Origin: Drosophila miranda
Taxonomy: Eukaryota; Arthropoda; Insecta; Diptera; Drosophilidae
Assembly (NCBI RefSeq): GCF_003369915.1
Contig: NC_046674.1
Span: 23,935,657 to 23,999,656 of the forward strand
Reading direction: 5' to 3'
DNA: 64,000 nucleotides
The stretch's first letter is position 1; every line of letters begins with the position of its first letter. Under the pieces are notes generated by a model that was not told the DNA's origin, searched no databases, and saw nothing but the letters and a program-made list of their open reading frames with translations. This document shows positions 10,965-22,690 of this stretch, in pieces. Both the position numbers and the translations under genes were made by a program.

Positions 10965-12104
10965 ATGCGGAGAGCTCTGTGTGCGATAATGTTGTTCGTG
11001 GCCAGCGTCGAACCCTCGGCGAAGCTGCGGAACGTAGGCTCGATAGAACTGGATCTGAACGATTACTACAGCTACGAGGGGGTGATGGATTACTTGGATA
11101 CCCTCGCGAAGGACTACCCAAATCGGGTTTTTTTGAAGGATGCAGGCCGGACCTATGAGAACCGCATGTTGAAGACGATAACCATATCGAACGGCGATGG
11201 GGTGCCGGGAAAGAGAACAATCTTTATGGATGCAGAATTGCACGCCCGAGAATGGATGACCCCCATGGCCGCGCTCTATGCCATCCACCAGCTCGTGGTC
11301 AATTTCAAGGAGAACGCCGATCTACTGAAAAACTTTAACTGGATCGTACTGCCGCTGGCCAATCCGGATGGCTACGAGTTCTCTCGCAACTCAGATAGGT
11401 GGTGGCGCAACAACCGCTCCCCGAACGGGAGGCAGTGCTTCGGGACCAATCTGAACCGCAACTTCGATGTGGCCTGGGGGCAGGGATATTCCGAGCTGGC
11501 AGATCCCTGCACCGAATCCTTCGCCGGCAGCGAGCCGTTCTCCGAGGCGGAGGCCCGCCTAGTGCGGGACATAATGCATGAGTTGGTGGACAACGGGAGT
11601 GGCACAATGTACCTCTCATTGCACACAGCAAACCGATCGATGTTCTATCCGTGGGTATACGAGTCCTCCCCCACAAGGAACCATCACGAGCTGAAGGAGA
11701 TTGCTCGGTTCGCCACGGACAGGATACTGAGGGAAACGGGTACAGAAATCAAGCCAAAGCAGGCCTATTACTACGGCGGAATGGTGGGCGGTACGAGCCT
11801 AGACTACGCCTTTAAGGTCGGCTTTCCATTGTCCTTTGTGTTCGAGATGTCGGGCCTGGCGTTTGGTGTGGAGTACAAGTTCTTTCCCCCGCCCACGGCC
11901 ATCCGAAGGCTGACGACAGAGACCTGGGTGGGGATACGAGCGCTGGCCGAGAAGGCCATTGAGAAGTATCCACCCGGGAGAGCCATACCTGCGATTCAAA
12001 GAAAACCTGTCAGCAATAGGGCGCCAGGGAGTCAGGACTTAAACATCCTTGTTGGTTTACTGAGCACACTTTTGGCATACGTAGCCAGCCATTTAACTAG
12101 TTAA
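10965..12104 (+). CDS. Secreted/GPI-anchored M14 metallocarboxypeptidase
   Basis: Single-exon, 379-residue zinc carboxypeptidase and tandem paralogue of the gene at 8948. A signal peptide (about 1-19, MRRALCAIMLFVASVEPSA) is followed almost directly by the catalytic domain (from about residue 30), so there is no inhibitory propeptide. All expected residues are present: zinc ligands H93, E96 and H220 in HAREW and SLHT; R95; R151; N164/R165; catalytic E294 in FVFEM. C158 and C182 sit where the A-type enzymes carry their disulfide. The GGTSLDY pocket suggests preference for hydrophobic C-terminal residues. The last 17 or so residues are hydrophobic (ILVGLLSTLLAYVASHL), consistent with a GPI signal. 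AATAAA occurs at 12305-12310. It lacks the intron of its neighbour. CG8539 of D. melanogaster has a similar length as I recall, but that link is not verified. Confidence 0.9.
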   Translation: MRRALCAIMLFVASVEPSAKLRNVGSIELDLNDYYSYEGVMDYLDTLAKDYPNRVFLKDAGRTYENRMLKTITISNGDGVPGKRTIFMDAELHAREWMTPMAALYAIHQLVVNFKENADLLKNFNWIVLPLANPDGYEFSRNSDRWWRNNRSPNGRQCFGTNLNRNFDVAWGQGYSELADPCTESFAGSEPFSEAEARLVRDIMHELVDNGSGTMYLSLHTANRSMFYPWVYESSPTRNHHELKEIARFATDRILRETGTEIKPKQAYYYGGMVGGTSLDYAFKVGFPLSFVFEMSGLAFGVEYKFFPPPTAIRRLTTETWVGIRALAEKAIEKYPPGRAIPAIQRKPVSNRAPGSQDLNILVGLLSTLLAYVASHLTS

Positions 12105-13565
12105 ATAATTGAATATGTTTTCTATAATTAAAAAGAAAGACTGGTGTTGTTTTTTTTTAATGATAATATTACCACCGTGTGCTGTAAGCTGACTCCACAG
12201 ATTTTTGTATAAACTTAGTTACGTTCGAGCTCTGAAACAGGTTTGAAATGATCCATCGAATGCATAACGATTGCATTGCATGTTGTTAAAACACTTAATT
12301 TGCAAATAAAGCCGTTTAACTATTATGCATACACTACACAAATACACAAGTTTTATACAAATGTTTGTTATTTTTAGGGCAAGTGAATTCACACAACTTT
12401 AAGTTTAAAATTCCCCCGGAAATCTGTATATTTTCGGCATTGGATTCTCTGGGGTTCTTTGAAATAATTTCAATATCCATCCATGGGCTGTCTCACCCTC
12501 TTCCCCGTCTCTCACTTCCCTTATTCACTTCATCAGTCGATTCTCGCAATACGCACACGCATACGCCGCGTTGTCTGCTCGTCTATCAACGTGACTTGGC
12601 TGCTTCGTCTGGTGGATATGTACATATGTACATATTGCATGTACGTACGTACATACACGGTGGACTTGCATATCACTGGCATTGTCGGATGCATTTCACA
12701 TGCTGCAATTAACGCAACAAATTGCATTTTTAATATGCAAAATTAATGCAGAAAATCTTTCTGTCCGATGCAGCGAAGCAACAGAAACAGAAACAGAAAT
12801 CGAGACAAAGACCTAGACTGAAACGAATGCGAAACGAGATATCCAAGGATTTTATTTATAAAAGTCATTGTGAAAATTGAAAATTCACATTCTGTCTACA
12901 ATTGACCGCCGCCTGTCGCAGCCCACATTTATACTCTCTCCCACCCCGTAGATACAGATACTGGTCGGTACGAGGTACGAGTATTTTAAAAATAATAAAA
13001 AGCCATTACAAAGTCAAAGTTGCCTGGCCCAGGAAACTGCTGTTAATTAGTTTTTTCGAAGGCTGCTCCGGCAGCTGACCGTCCATCTATCCAATTGTAT
13101 ACCCATCCATCCATTTGTTACCTCCACCGCCCTCCATTCTGGAGGTCCGGTCAGGGCAAATGTTTTAATTTCCGCACGAGTGTCTCTAACGGAAATTACT
13201 TAAAAAAAAGTTCACGACTCCTGGCCAAATGCCCCACAAAACCCACGCTGCCAATGAGCCCCGGGGGAACGGACTCCTCGTTATCGCGCGACGGGCCAGG
13301 CAATCGCCACTGAATCGAGAATAATTAACATAAGTAATCGTGCCATTTACTTACACTTGCTCAAGATACTGGTAGTCCGGTTAGATTAGCACAAGTGCCG
13401 CTCAATTATCGGTTTGGGTCTGAGTGGCATGCACTTTGTTTTACATTCGAATCGTACTCCGATTAGATAGATACTCGCACTGGCAATCGTAATCTTAGTC
13501 GTAGTCGAAGTGCGCCTTGCAGGCCTATCCGATCCGCGGATCGTCTGTTCGAGTCAGAGTGCAAA
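12105..13565. other. Intergenic region, no supported gene
   Basis: Holds the 3' end of the carboxypeptidase gene (poly(A) signal near 12305) and then low-complexity sequence: TACATATGTACATA repeats near 12618-12655, a purine-rich stretch near 12780-12840 and an AT-rich stretch near 12985. The last 100 bp should contain the Cyp4d8 promoter, but I see no TATA box there. Confidence 0.55.
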
Positions 13566-16347
13566 ATGCTGCTGTTGGTGCTGGTCCTACTGCTGGTGGC
13601 CGTTGGCTGGCTCGTCCATCGCGGCCAGGCGGAGCGTCGCCGGGCCGTGTCCAATCTGCCGGGACCCATGTGCCCCCCATTGCTGGGAGCCCTGCACATC
13701 ATGTCCAGCATGAACCCAAAGAGTATGTAATTGAATCGATCGTAATAATGTCCTGTCTGTAAAAACGATAATCGATAAAGTGCTCTCAAAACCGAATGAA
13801 AACTGAATTTTGTAGGCGGTAGATCGCTGATTAAGGTCCACCCCATTCCATCCACATTCTCCCTTTTTCCGCTGATGCACGCGAACGCGAAAAGCAATTA
13901 CAAAACCACAAAAAGTTTTCAATTGTTTACGAGCACACTTTGAAATGTACTATTTATTGCATATCACTTGACAGAGAGAGAGGGAGACAGACAGATCAAT
14001 CTACGCTTTGCTGCATAGTGAGGAATATTCATTCATTTGTTTTGTTCTCTTGCTCTCTCTTAACCGATAAGAGCTAGGTGTAATCCAGATGGGATTCTCT
14101 TTTTTTATAATTCTCGTTTCTTTTTGGAATTCATGCTCTCTTGGTTTTTGGCAGCTTCATAGAACAATACGATAATGCTGCTAATCTTCCCATTACCTAC
14201 CGAATCGGCGATTCTAATTGAATGAACGAATGGTCTACACATACACACAATACTATAGGCAATATTCTGAGAACGAAATGAATTACTTATTGATGCTGTC
14301 AGACAGAAAACAAACCACAGATTTCAGGGCAATCTTGGAGATCTGGAAATAGGGGCATTGCATTTCCGTCCACCATTCCTTTGAGCGGAAATGGAACTTG
14401 GGACTGCCAATTGGTTTGAAGGAATTCGCAATACTACCCTTAGCCTCTGTTGTAATTATTGGTATACCAGTATCAATGCACTTGGAACCATAAAGATGAA
14501 ACAAATATACACCAACTGCCTTTATCAAGCAAACATTTAATCTTACTTTAAAAATAGTTTTTTTGTTCCAAACATTCAGTGCAGATTAAGAGGTGTTTAT
14601 GTTTTCAGTAAATAGCACTTAAACAGCCACTTGAGCCCAGTACCTTATCATATTTTCATTCAGTTTCGACCAGAACCCCCCAGATGTGTTCTGGTGAACT
14701 ATGGAACACATATGCATATCTATTAATACTGTTAATAATTATTTATGAGCTTAAAAAATCTTTTGACTAAAGAGTTAATGATAACGCTGCCTTGAGCGAT
14801 TAAAAGTTATCATCAATGTTTTTTTCCTGCTCTTCTCCAACCGCAGCCTTCATCAAAGTAAGCGGTGAGAATATGCGCAAATATGGACCGCTGCAGCGGG
14901 TGTGGATTCTGAATCGCCTGCTGATAATGAGCGCCGACTCCGAGATCAACGAGCAGCTGCTAAGCAGCCAGGAGCATCTGGTGAAGCATCCCGTGTACCG
15001 GGTCCTGGGAAAGTGGCTGGGCAATGGGCTGCTCCTGAGCGACGGCAAGGTGTGGCATCAGCGCCGCAAGATCATCACACCCACCTTCCACTTCTCGATC
15101 CTGGAACAGTTCGTGGAGGTCTTTGACCAGCAGTCCAACGTCTGTGTGGAGCGCCTGGCCCCTCGGGCCAATGGCCAGACCTTCGACGTCTACCGGCCCG
15201 TCTGCATGGCAGCCCTGGACATCATTGCGGAGACTGCCATGGGCACTAAAATCCACGCCCAGGCTGCGGACAGCACTCCCTACGCGGAGGCAGTCAACGA
15301 GTGAGTCCATCCATCCATCCTCAGAGAGAGCAGAGAACCCCGTTCCAACTGATTAGTCTCTGATTGCAGGTGCACTGCTCTGCTGAGCTGGCGCTTCATA
15401 TCCATCTACCTGCAGGTGGAGCTGCTCTTCACGCTGACCCACCCGTACATGAAGTGGCGTCAGACGCAGCTCATCCGCACCATGCACGACTTTACCACCA
15501 AGGTGATAGAGGAGCGCCGGCGGACACTCGAGGAGCAGCAGGGGTCCAAGTTGAGCCCGTCTCCCGACGACGATGTGGGCAGAAAGCGACGGATGGCCCT
15601 GCTCGATGTACTGCTGCTGGCCACTGTCGATGGGCGGCCGCTGACCAATGACGAGATCCGCGAGGAGGTGGACACCTTCATGTTCGAGGGTCACGACACC
15701 ACCTCCAGCGCCCTGTCCTTCTGCCTGCACGTGCTGGCGCGTCATCCGCAGGTTCAAGAGAAGATGCTGGAGGAGATATTCCGGGTCATAGGCACCGATC
15801 GCAAGCGGCCCGTCACCATCCGCGATCTTAACGAGATGAAGTACCTGGAGTGTGTTATTAAGGAGTCGCTGAGGTTGTATCCGCCCGTGCCCCTGGTGGG
15901 ACGAAAGCTGCAAACGGACTTCAAGTACAGTAGGTGTCAAGTTTACTAAATAGAGTGCTTTCTCCAGGCTGTACTGCTCCCCATCTTCTTGCAGGCCACT
16001 CCAAGTACGGCGATGGCGTTATTCCGGCCGGATCTGAGTTTCTCATCGGAATCTATGGCATGCAGCGGAACAAAAACGAGTTCCCCCAGTCCGAAGAGTT
16101 CATCCCCGAACGACACGAGAACGGGGAGCGCTTTTCGCCCTTCACCTTTATCCCCTTCAGCGCCGGGCCACGGAACTGCATCGGCCAGAAGTTTGCACAG
16201 CTGGAGATGAAGATGATGCTGGCCAAGATCGTGCGCGAGTACGAGCTGCTGCCGCTGGGCGAGCCCGTCGAGTGCGTCATCAACATTGTCTTGCGCTCGG
16301 ACACGGGCTTCCAGTTGGGAATGCGCAGGCGCAACGATACACAATGA
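13566..16347 (+). CDS. Cytochrome P450, CYP4D subfamily (Cyp4d8-like)
   Basis: Four exons: 13566-13722, 14847-15300, 15370-15929, 15995-16347; intron phases 1, 2, 1; 507 residues. This is a membrane-anchored haem monooxygenase of the endoplasmic reticulum. CYP4 enzymes typically omega-hydroxylate fatty acids and related lipids. An N-terminal anchor (LLLVLVLLLVAVGWLV) is followed by the proline hinge LPGP. The I-helix is FEGHDTT (309-315), with the Glu that in CYP4 enzymes can bind haem covalently. The K-helix is E369-S-L-R372, and the haem loop is FSAGPRNCIG (445-454) with ligand C452. All key residues are intact. The first intron is long (1.1 kb) and holds no other gene that I can see. It runs tail to tail into a second P450, with 117 bp between stop codons. 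The name rests on family and locus. Confidence 0.9.
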
Positions 16348-16464
16348 AAAGGTATAACAGATGTTGATCTGATGCATTCGTGCATTAAGACATTACATTA
16401 TTACATTCCAAATTATATTCATAAATATTAAACAGTATTATTAAACGTGTCCATCCTTGTGATC

Positions 16465-18111
16465 CTATCGTGGCTTCAGAGCCAATTGAAAGCCATTAGA
16501 AGAGCCCAGAGAGAGTCGTAAGTCGAGGCGAGGGGCATCACCATAGGGCAGCAGCTCGAAGTTTGAGAGGATTGGGGCGATTAGGGTCTTGAGCAGCACC
16601 ATGCTGAACTGCTTGGCCGGACAGCAGCGTGGACCCATGCTGAAGCTGTAGATCTCTGGCGGGTAATCCAGAAATCTCTCCGCCTGAAAGTGGCTCGCAT
16701 TCAGATAGCGCTCCTCGTTGCGCTGCATTTCAAAGAGATTCACATATATCTCGGCGCCAAAGGGCAGAGTGCCGTCCCCCACCTCGCTATGAGCTGTTGG
16801 GGATCATACGAAAATCGGATCAAAGATATATCGTATCTCATTCATACGAGCACTCACTGTAGGGCATATCCTCGGTCAAGTGGCGGCCGACAATCACTTG
16901 GGGTGGGTAGAGGCGCAGCGTCTCCAGCAGCACGGCTTCCAGGTAGGGCAGCCGTCGCACGTCCCAGCTCTGGTCTTCTCTCTGAGCCTTCCGTAGCTCC
17001 TGCATGCAGCGCTGCTGAACAGCCGGATGCCGGGAAATCGTGACTAGGGAGAAGCAGAGGGCCGAGCTGCAGAGCAAGTATCCTAGATAGTTGCAGGTAT
17101 TCAGCTCTGCACAGATGTCGTCGTCCGTGATTTCGGGATTATGGTTGCTGGCCAGCAGAATCTCCAGCAGTGATTGATGCCACTGCGCAGGCAGTGGCTC
17201 AATGCGATCCACCACCACGGTTCCAGCCTTGAGTTGCTCCTCCTGCTTCTGCAGTCTTCGGCATCGATCGATGTGCTCTTTGTGCTCGTCATTCAGTTGC
17301 TTGATGAGTTGCGCCTGTCGCCGCCGTAATAGGGGAGAGCTGACCCAGAAGGTGAAGCGGTTCACCGACTGCAAGCTCAGGAATCGCTTTCGGTAGATCT
17401 CCGTGAGGCTAAGGGAAAGAAGCGATGCTCTCAGAGGAATCTATGGGATGGGGCGCGTCACTCACCAAGTGAAGGCCTCGGAATACCCCTCGCTGGGGCG
17501 CACGCCGCAAGTGGTCAGTACCATCAGATCCCGCACAGCGGGTGCCACAATCGTCCAAGCATCGAACACATCGCGTTGCTCTGCATGGTCCGCCAGTGTC
17601 AGCTGCAGTAGCACCGCCTGCTGGCGACACAGCTCCGTCAGCGGCAGCATGTTTCCCTTGTTAAAGATGCTGCCTATGAGCCCGTGACGCTGGGTCCACT
17701 GGTTCTTGTCGCACATGAGAATGCCGCCGCCCAGCCAGTGCCGCATCAGCTCATAGCCCGTCTCCAGATGTTGCTCGCTCTGCAAGACTTGTTTGGCCAG
17801 CTCGAGGTCCGCCAGCGGCATGAAGAGTCTGTGGAAGACCCAGAGGCGGGTCACAGCTCCGTACTTAGTCAGATACTCGTGGCTACGCTGGAAGAAATCT
17901 AACAGGCCAAATCAGAACAGAAACGTTCCAGCAGGAGCCTCCAGCGCCACTTACTCTGCGGCTTGAGGAACAGCAGCTTGTGCATCGCGCCCAGCAGGGG
18001 CCAGGAGAAGGGTCCTCCGAGATTCTTGATCAGCGAACGCTGCCGGCGCGTCCTGAAATAGTTGATGGCCGAGGCCACGCAGAAGCACAGGAATGTGGTG
18101 GTCAAGATCAT
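16465..18111 (-). CDS. Divergent cytochrome P450 (Cyp316a1-like)
   Basis: Four exons read leftward: 18111-17955, 17898-17466, 17408-16858, 16793-16465; intron phases 1, 2, 1; 489 residues. It has a P450 fold with an N-terminal membrane anchor, GGPFSWPLLG hinge, E359-T-L-R362 K-helix and haem ligand C438. Two normally invariant features are altered. The I-helix (about residues 296-312, ICAELNTCNYLGYLLCSS) lacks the A/G-Gx-D-T-T proton-relay motif. The haem loop FSMGPRCCPA (431-440) has Ala in place of the last Gly. Normal monooxygenase chemistry is therefore doubtful. The frame and splice sites are intact, so it is not a decayed pseudogene. Its first exon is the same length (157 nt) as that of the neighbouring Cyp4d8 gene, which points to an old duplication. 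The name is based on family oddity and locus. Confidence 0.85.
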
Positions 18112-21100
18112 GGTTGCAACTGAGCCACGGAGCCGCTCCTCTCTATGCTAATCGAACCCTTTATGGCCGTTCCGATTGGTGTCACTAATCTCTCAAGTGC
18201 CCACAAAATTTGGCAGTTCTTATCGGTGGAAAACACTGGCAAACGGTGTACTTATTTAATTTGAGAAATCGTTCCAGCCAGGGATGGAATTTTGATGAAA
18301 TCCTTGACAGTTCATAAAGTTTTTACTTTTCTCGATAGGACAGATATGTCGAAGAATATGTTGAATTGAGAAAAGCATGTGAATTTATTTTAGAAGCAGC
18401 TGGAGGTTTAAAATACAAGTATCCTTATCCTTATCTATTATAAATTGTAATATTTCAATGACAATTTTCAAATGCGTTCCAGTTTGTGTTCCACAAAATG
18501 TTGTGTAAATTATTTGCTACATGCGTTCCACAGGATGTTGCCAGTGTGCTGCCAGTGTTTTGTCAGCATGTTGCCATAGCCAGCAGCATGTTGCTATGAT
18601 GGCAGGAATAAATAGTCGAATTTTATGTTTTCTGGAAGCTGTGTAAATCGACTCAAATTAACCTTCTAAAACTGTTACTGGCACAATTCTAGGGGAAATT
18701 ACTCAGAAGATTGGTTTCTACGATCGAAGATCATTTTGGAACCCCGAAAATCTTCTTCAGAGCTAATCAAAAGAGTGTCTCTGTAACCTCTGTAAAAATA
18801 TGTATGTACATCGAATGCGCGCTAACAAGGCAACTTGATTGGCCAAGACGAAAATTGCCAATACCCAGCGGAGGCGCAGGAGTAGGAGGAGGCAGATGGG
18901 GGCGTGATGTGTGCGCCATCTGTAAGATACGAGACACAAGATACACCATCGAGATTGTGGCACGGAATTTGCTAATAAATATTTAAATACTTACCTAACA
19001 TTTATTGCTGCTGCTGCTGCTGATGGGGGACTCGCAACAGATTCAGAACTATTAAACCAACCAATTTGTGGCAATTGTCGGGGAGGAGGGGACGGGGAAC
19101 GTCTCCCCAGACCGCTGCCACTTGGCCAGCGGGCATTATCCGGGCCCAAAAGCAGCTGTTGTCCTGGCAAACAAATCTTTTGTGGACTGTGGTTGTCGGG
19201 GTCACGGCGAGGGTTGGTCAGCTCTCAACCCTTTCCAGAGTTGAACTGTCAAAAGTACATTTGCCTCGGTTACGCCACAGAGGAAATATCCTTGAAGCAT
19301 GTAATGACAATATCAGGCGGCCTTCCCATTCTGCCCTGCGGCCCTTTGGGGATCTGGGCTCAGAGTTTCTGAGCAGTTGAGGAGTTAAGCAGTTGAGGAG
19401 TTGAGGGGCCTTGAGTGCTGTGTGTAGTGCTCCATTTTCATTTTGCGGCGTTGATGAAACTTTAATGACACACCACACGCATCCAACACTGGAGGCCATG
19501 TGTCCAGCTTCAGCTACAGCTACAGCTACAGTTTTGCTTTTGTATCTCTAGTACTTTTCTGCCCAATTTCATTTTGGGGCAAACAAAGCCGGCTAATGGT
19601 GGCTAATGAAGCCAGTTTTATTGGGGATTTTGTGGGTCGGTGAACCCCAGAATAGAGCACTCCCAGGTTGGCCATATCCCTATCCCCGGCACTTTGGAGT
19701 GTGTGTTTGCATGTATTTATGAGGAATTCATACGTCAATGTCATGAACAACTCGAATGGAGCCCCAAACGGAGTGCAATGGCCAACAGCCACGTGACCAA
19801 CAGAAAGCAGCAAGCAGCAAACAGCAAACACCAAACACATCCTGGCCCTGTTCTCCCGTATGCAAATGAACAAAAAATTAGATGACTGCGCTATGACAAC
19901 GACCAAGACAACGATGACGACCAGGACGACGACGACGACAGCGGTGACAATGAAAACTAAGCGAACTACTCGTACGAGTAAAAAGCCAAAGTCCGAATGT
20001 TGTTGCGGTTTACGCAAAAAATAGCATTGCAAAAACAAGGGAAAAAGGTGCACAGAAAACGGCAGCAGGATACAAATCCTTTCACAGGCCTCCAGAACAT
20101 GCGCCTAGTTCCTGGCTGGAAGGCAGGATAGAAAGCTGGCGAAAAAATTAAAACAAAGACATAGCAACAATTTACATTCCCATTGTTTGCCTCTGTCCTC
20201 CAAGGGCACAAAAACCGCCAGATGGGTAGATACACAGATACATGCACCGTCACAGTGAGTTTCAGAGCGTTAAGACGGTTTACATATTCGAAAAATACTC
20301 TAAAAGGCCATCCAATGATGGATTTAAAGCAATTTATATAAAAGAGATTGGCTTTACTAAGAACATATATGCAGATACAATTATATACAGCTGGCTGATA
20401 TTTTCGAAACGCACTGCACATTCGCCTATAAATTGCAAATGCAGTTGGTCAGCCGGCAAGTTAGAGAAAGAAACGAGAACACACACGACACCGCAGCAAG
20501 GACAACGATGATGATGGCGATGGCGATGGCCAGGAGGAGGGCTGTCAGCGAGAGGCACGCCACTAGTCACCGCTAAAAAAATTGAGGCGGAAAAGACATA
20601 AAACCGCCTGAGAGTGGTCGATCAATACGACACATACTATGCCCTATCGGGAACAAAGAATATATAACTCAGATATGGTAACATGTGAAGGAGGAAAAGG
20701 GGTTTAATGAAAGTACTTCCTAATGGTAGTCACTCCAAAACTGGCATGAGTTGTATCACGGCCATTTACTTGTATGCAGGGTATTTGGTAGACCGTGTGG
20801 GTCCGGAATATTTCTCGCCATTGTCGATGTTGGCATTGTTGTACGGGTGGCGGTAGCTTCTCGCTGTTTGCTGGCACCAGGAAGCATTTTGCATGAATTG
20901 CCCATAAAAGTGATATGCACATCAAGATTGTCTGATATGAGTGGGGCGATAAGCGCGAAAATTTGCTTACTGGGCTCCCACCGACTTTCGAGCAACTGAA
21001 AATTGTTGAAAATTGTCGGAATTCGCTAGAAACTTTAAGGTCTCTCGATGGGACACAGTCTTAATCAAGACAAACTGCATTTGGCTAGACATTTAATTCG

Positions 21101-22275
21101 CGAGTGCCGCAAAAAGGATGCCATCAGTCTCAGGCACGCCCACCTCCCATTAGCCATCAGCCATTAGCCATCAGCCATCGCCCATTATGACATTGGGTTC
21201 GGTTCGGTTCGGTTCGGTTCGGCCCGGTTCGGGTGTGCTATTAGCCCACACACTCGCATATTAATAGCCCACTATCCTACATACTCGTAGCTTAAGCTCC
21301 CATGCTACCAAGATCCCCAGTTCCCAGATGTCATATGTCAGGCAGCTGTAATAATGCTAGCTGATGACTGCGTTATGATTACTGTCAACGGCAGGCACAC
21401 GGCACTCCATGAATAAGCAGATGAGTCAGAGAGGGAGTCAGAGCCTCTTACTTTTATGCACATACATAGTATATCCTTGCGGGCTTATCGCGCCACCCAC
21501 CCTGCCCCGTTCCACATGTGACTTGAGGCGCCCCGCAGCGCCGCTGTGGCAACAACTTTGACTCTGCAACAATTTATCACAGCCAATTTAACCACTTAAG
21601 TGTGGAAAAGGTTTCCGCCAGAGTCAAAGTGTGCACTACAGCCATACACATACATAGGTACACTTATACATACTCATACGCGTGTGAATAAATACTCGTA
21701 TATGTATACATACTCACAATCCATATCCATGTTGAGTAAAATGAATGTAAAATAAAATATTGAATGAAATAACTTTGGCAACAAGGCAGGCCTGCCCATG
21801 TCCCCAGCGGCATTTCAGGCACGAAACTGACCACCCTACACTCGGAGAAATATATGACTTTCTGACCATCTGCTGACAATTTGGAGAGTATATTTCTGAT
21901 TTACCAACATTCTTTTTTCTCAGTGTACCACCGCTGACCCCTCAATGTCTGCATATGGATGCGTGTGTGGCATCTGTGTGTGGCAGTGAGTGTGCAAGTG
22001 TGTCTGCTGGCAGCATTTATTTGTTTACAATCTGTTTGCGCAAAAGCTGCCGCAAGGCTTAAAAATCTGCATTTGCATTCTGACACTATTCGTGGATACA
22101 TATACGGATAAATGTACACACAACATATACACACATATGTGTCTGTGTAAGAGAAAGGAGGAATCCTCATATACATATGTATGGGTACTGATGTATTGGC
22201 CTAATTGAAGAAGACAGTTACCTTGTAGGTACCTTCCATACATGCCATCGATTCTGATCGATATTGATAATCATC
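18112..22275. other. Non-coding region upstream of the Cyp316a1-like gene
   Basis: No supported gene. A minus-strand ORF of 175 codons (19526-20053) owes its length to GAC/CAC repeats near 19890-19940. Short tandem features include five GGTTC units at 21196-21220 and ATGTATGTACAT-like sequence near 21640-21720 and 22100-22190. A CATAAAG near 18157-18165 could serve the P450 promoter, but this is weak. Confidence 0.5.
21196..21220. repeat. (GGTTC)5 microsatellite
   Basis: Five perfect GGTTC units, followed by one GGCCC variant and another GGTTC unit. Confidence 0.9.
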
Positions 22276-22282
22276 TATCAGA

Positions 22283-22690
22283 TTAGCAGATAGCATTGGC
22301 AGCCTTAAACTTCTGCTCCTTTCCGTCTGGGCCAATGGGATTGGTGTTTAGGTTGGTAGCGGGTCAGTGCCTTCTTCTTGGTCAGCAGCTCCTTAAACGT
22401 CTTCATGTGATCGCGGTTCTTGCGCTTGCGGTTCTGCGCTCTTTGTCCAGGAAGTAGTCAGACGGAGGCGGATACACTGAAAGAATCCTGCCTTAGAATC
22501 CTGTTCACTGCTGAGAAAGCTGCTGTTGCCTAGCAGAATCGGTCTTATGGAGCTTTCAGATCGATAGTCAGAGTGTAGCGACCAGAAGAGAACTGCTGGT
22601 TGAGTTTTATGAACAACGAACTCACCCCACGGCACTGGGACCTGCGCCCGCCTTCTTGCCGTGGTACATAGATCCACATGTACTTTATAT
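22283..22690 (-). pseudogene. Decayed fragment of an unidentified gene
   Basis: On the minus strand, conserved-looking peptide pieces sit in different frames. From the 5' side: MYHGKKAGAGPSAVG ending at a GTGAGT donor-like site (about 22617); then after a TTTCTTTCAG acceptor-like site (about 22478) a segment reading YPPPSDYFLDKE; then, one frame over, RKRKNRDHMKTFKELLTKKK; then, in another frame, NLNTNPIGPDGKEQKFKAANA and a stop at 22283-22285. At least two small frame breaks separate them. Keeping an intron-like gap argues for a truncated genomic duplicate, not a retrocopy. I do not recognise the parent protein; the lysine-rich segment could suit a nuclear or nucleolar protein. A chance origin cannot be excluded. 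Confidence 0.4.

Noticed and set aside
15353-15940. 195-codon ORF antisense to the Cyp4d8-like gene
   Set aside because: Shadow of the GC-rich coding exon; no independent features.
19526-20053. 175-codon minus-strand ORF with a valine-rich stretch
   Set aside because: Derived from GAC/CAA-type repeats; the apparent membrane segment is a repeat artefact.
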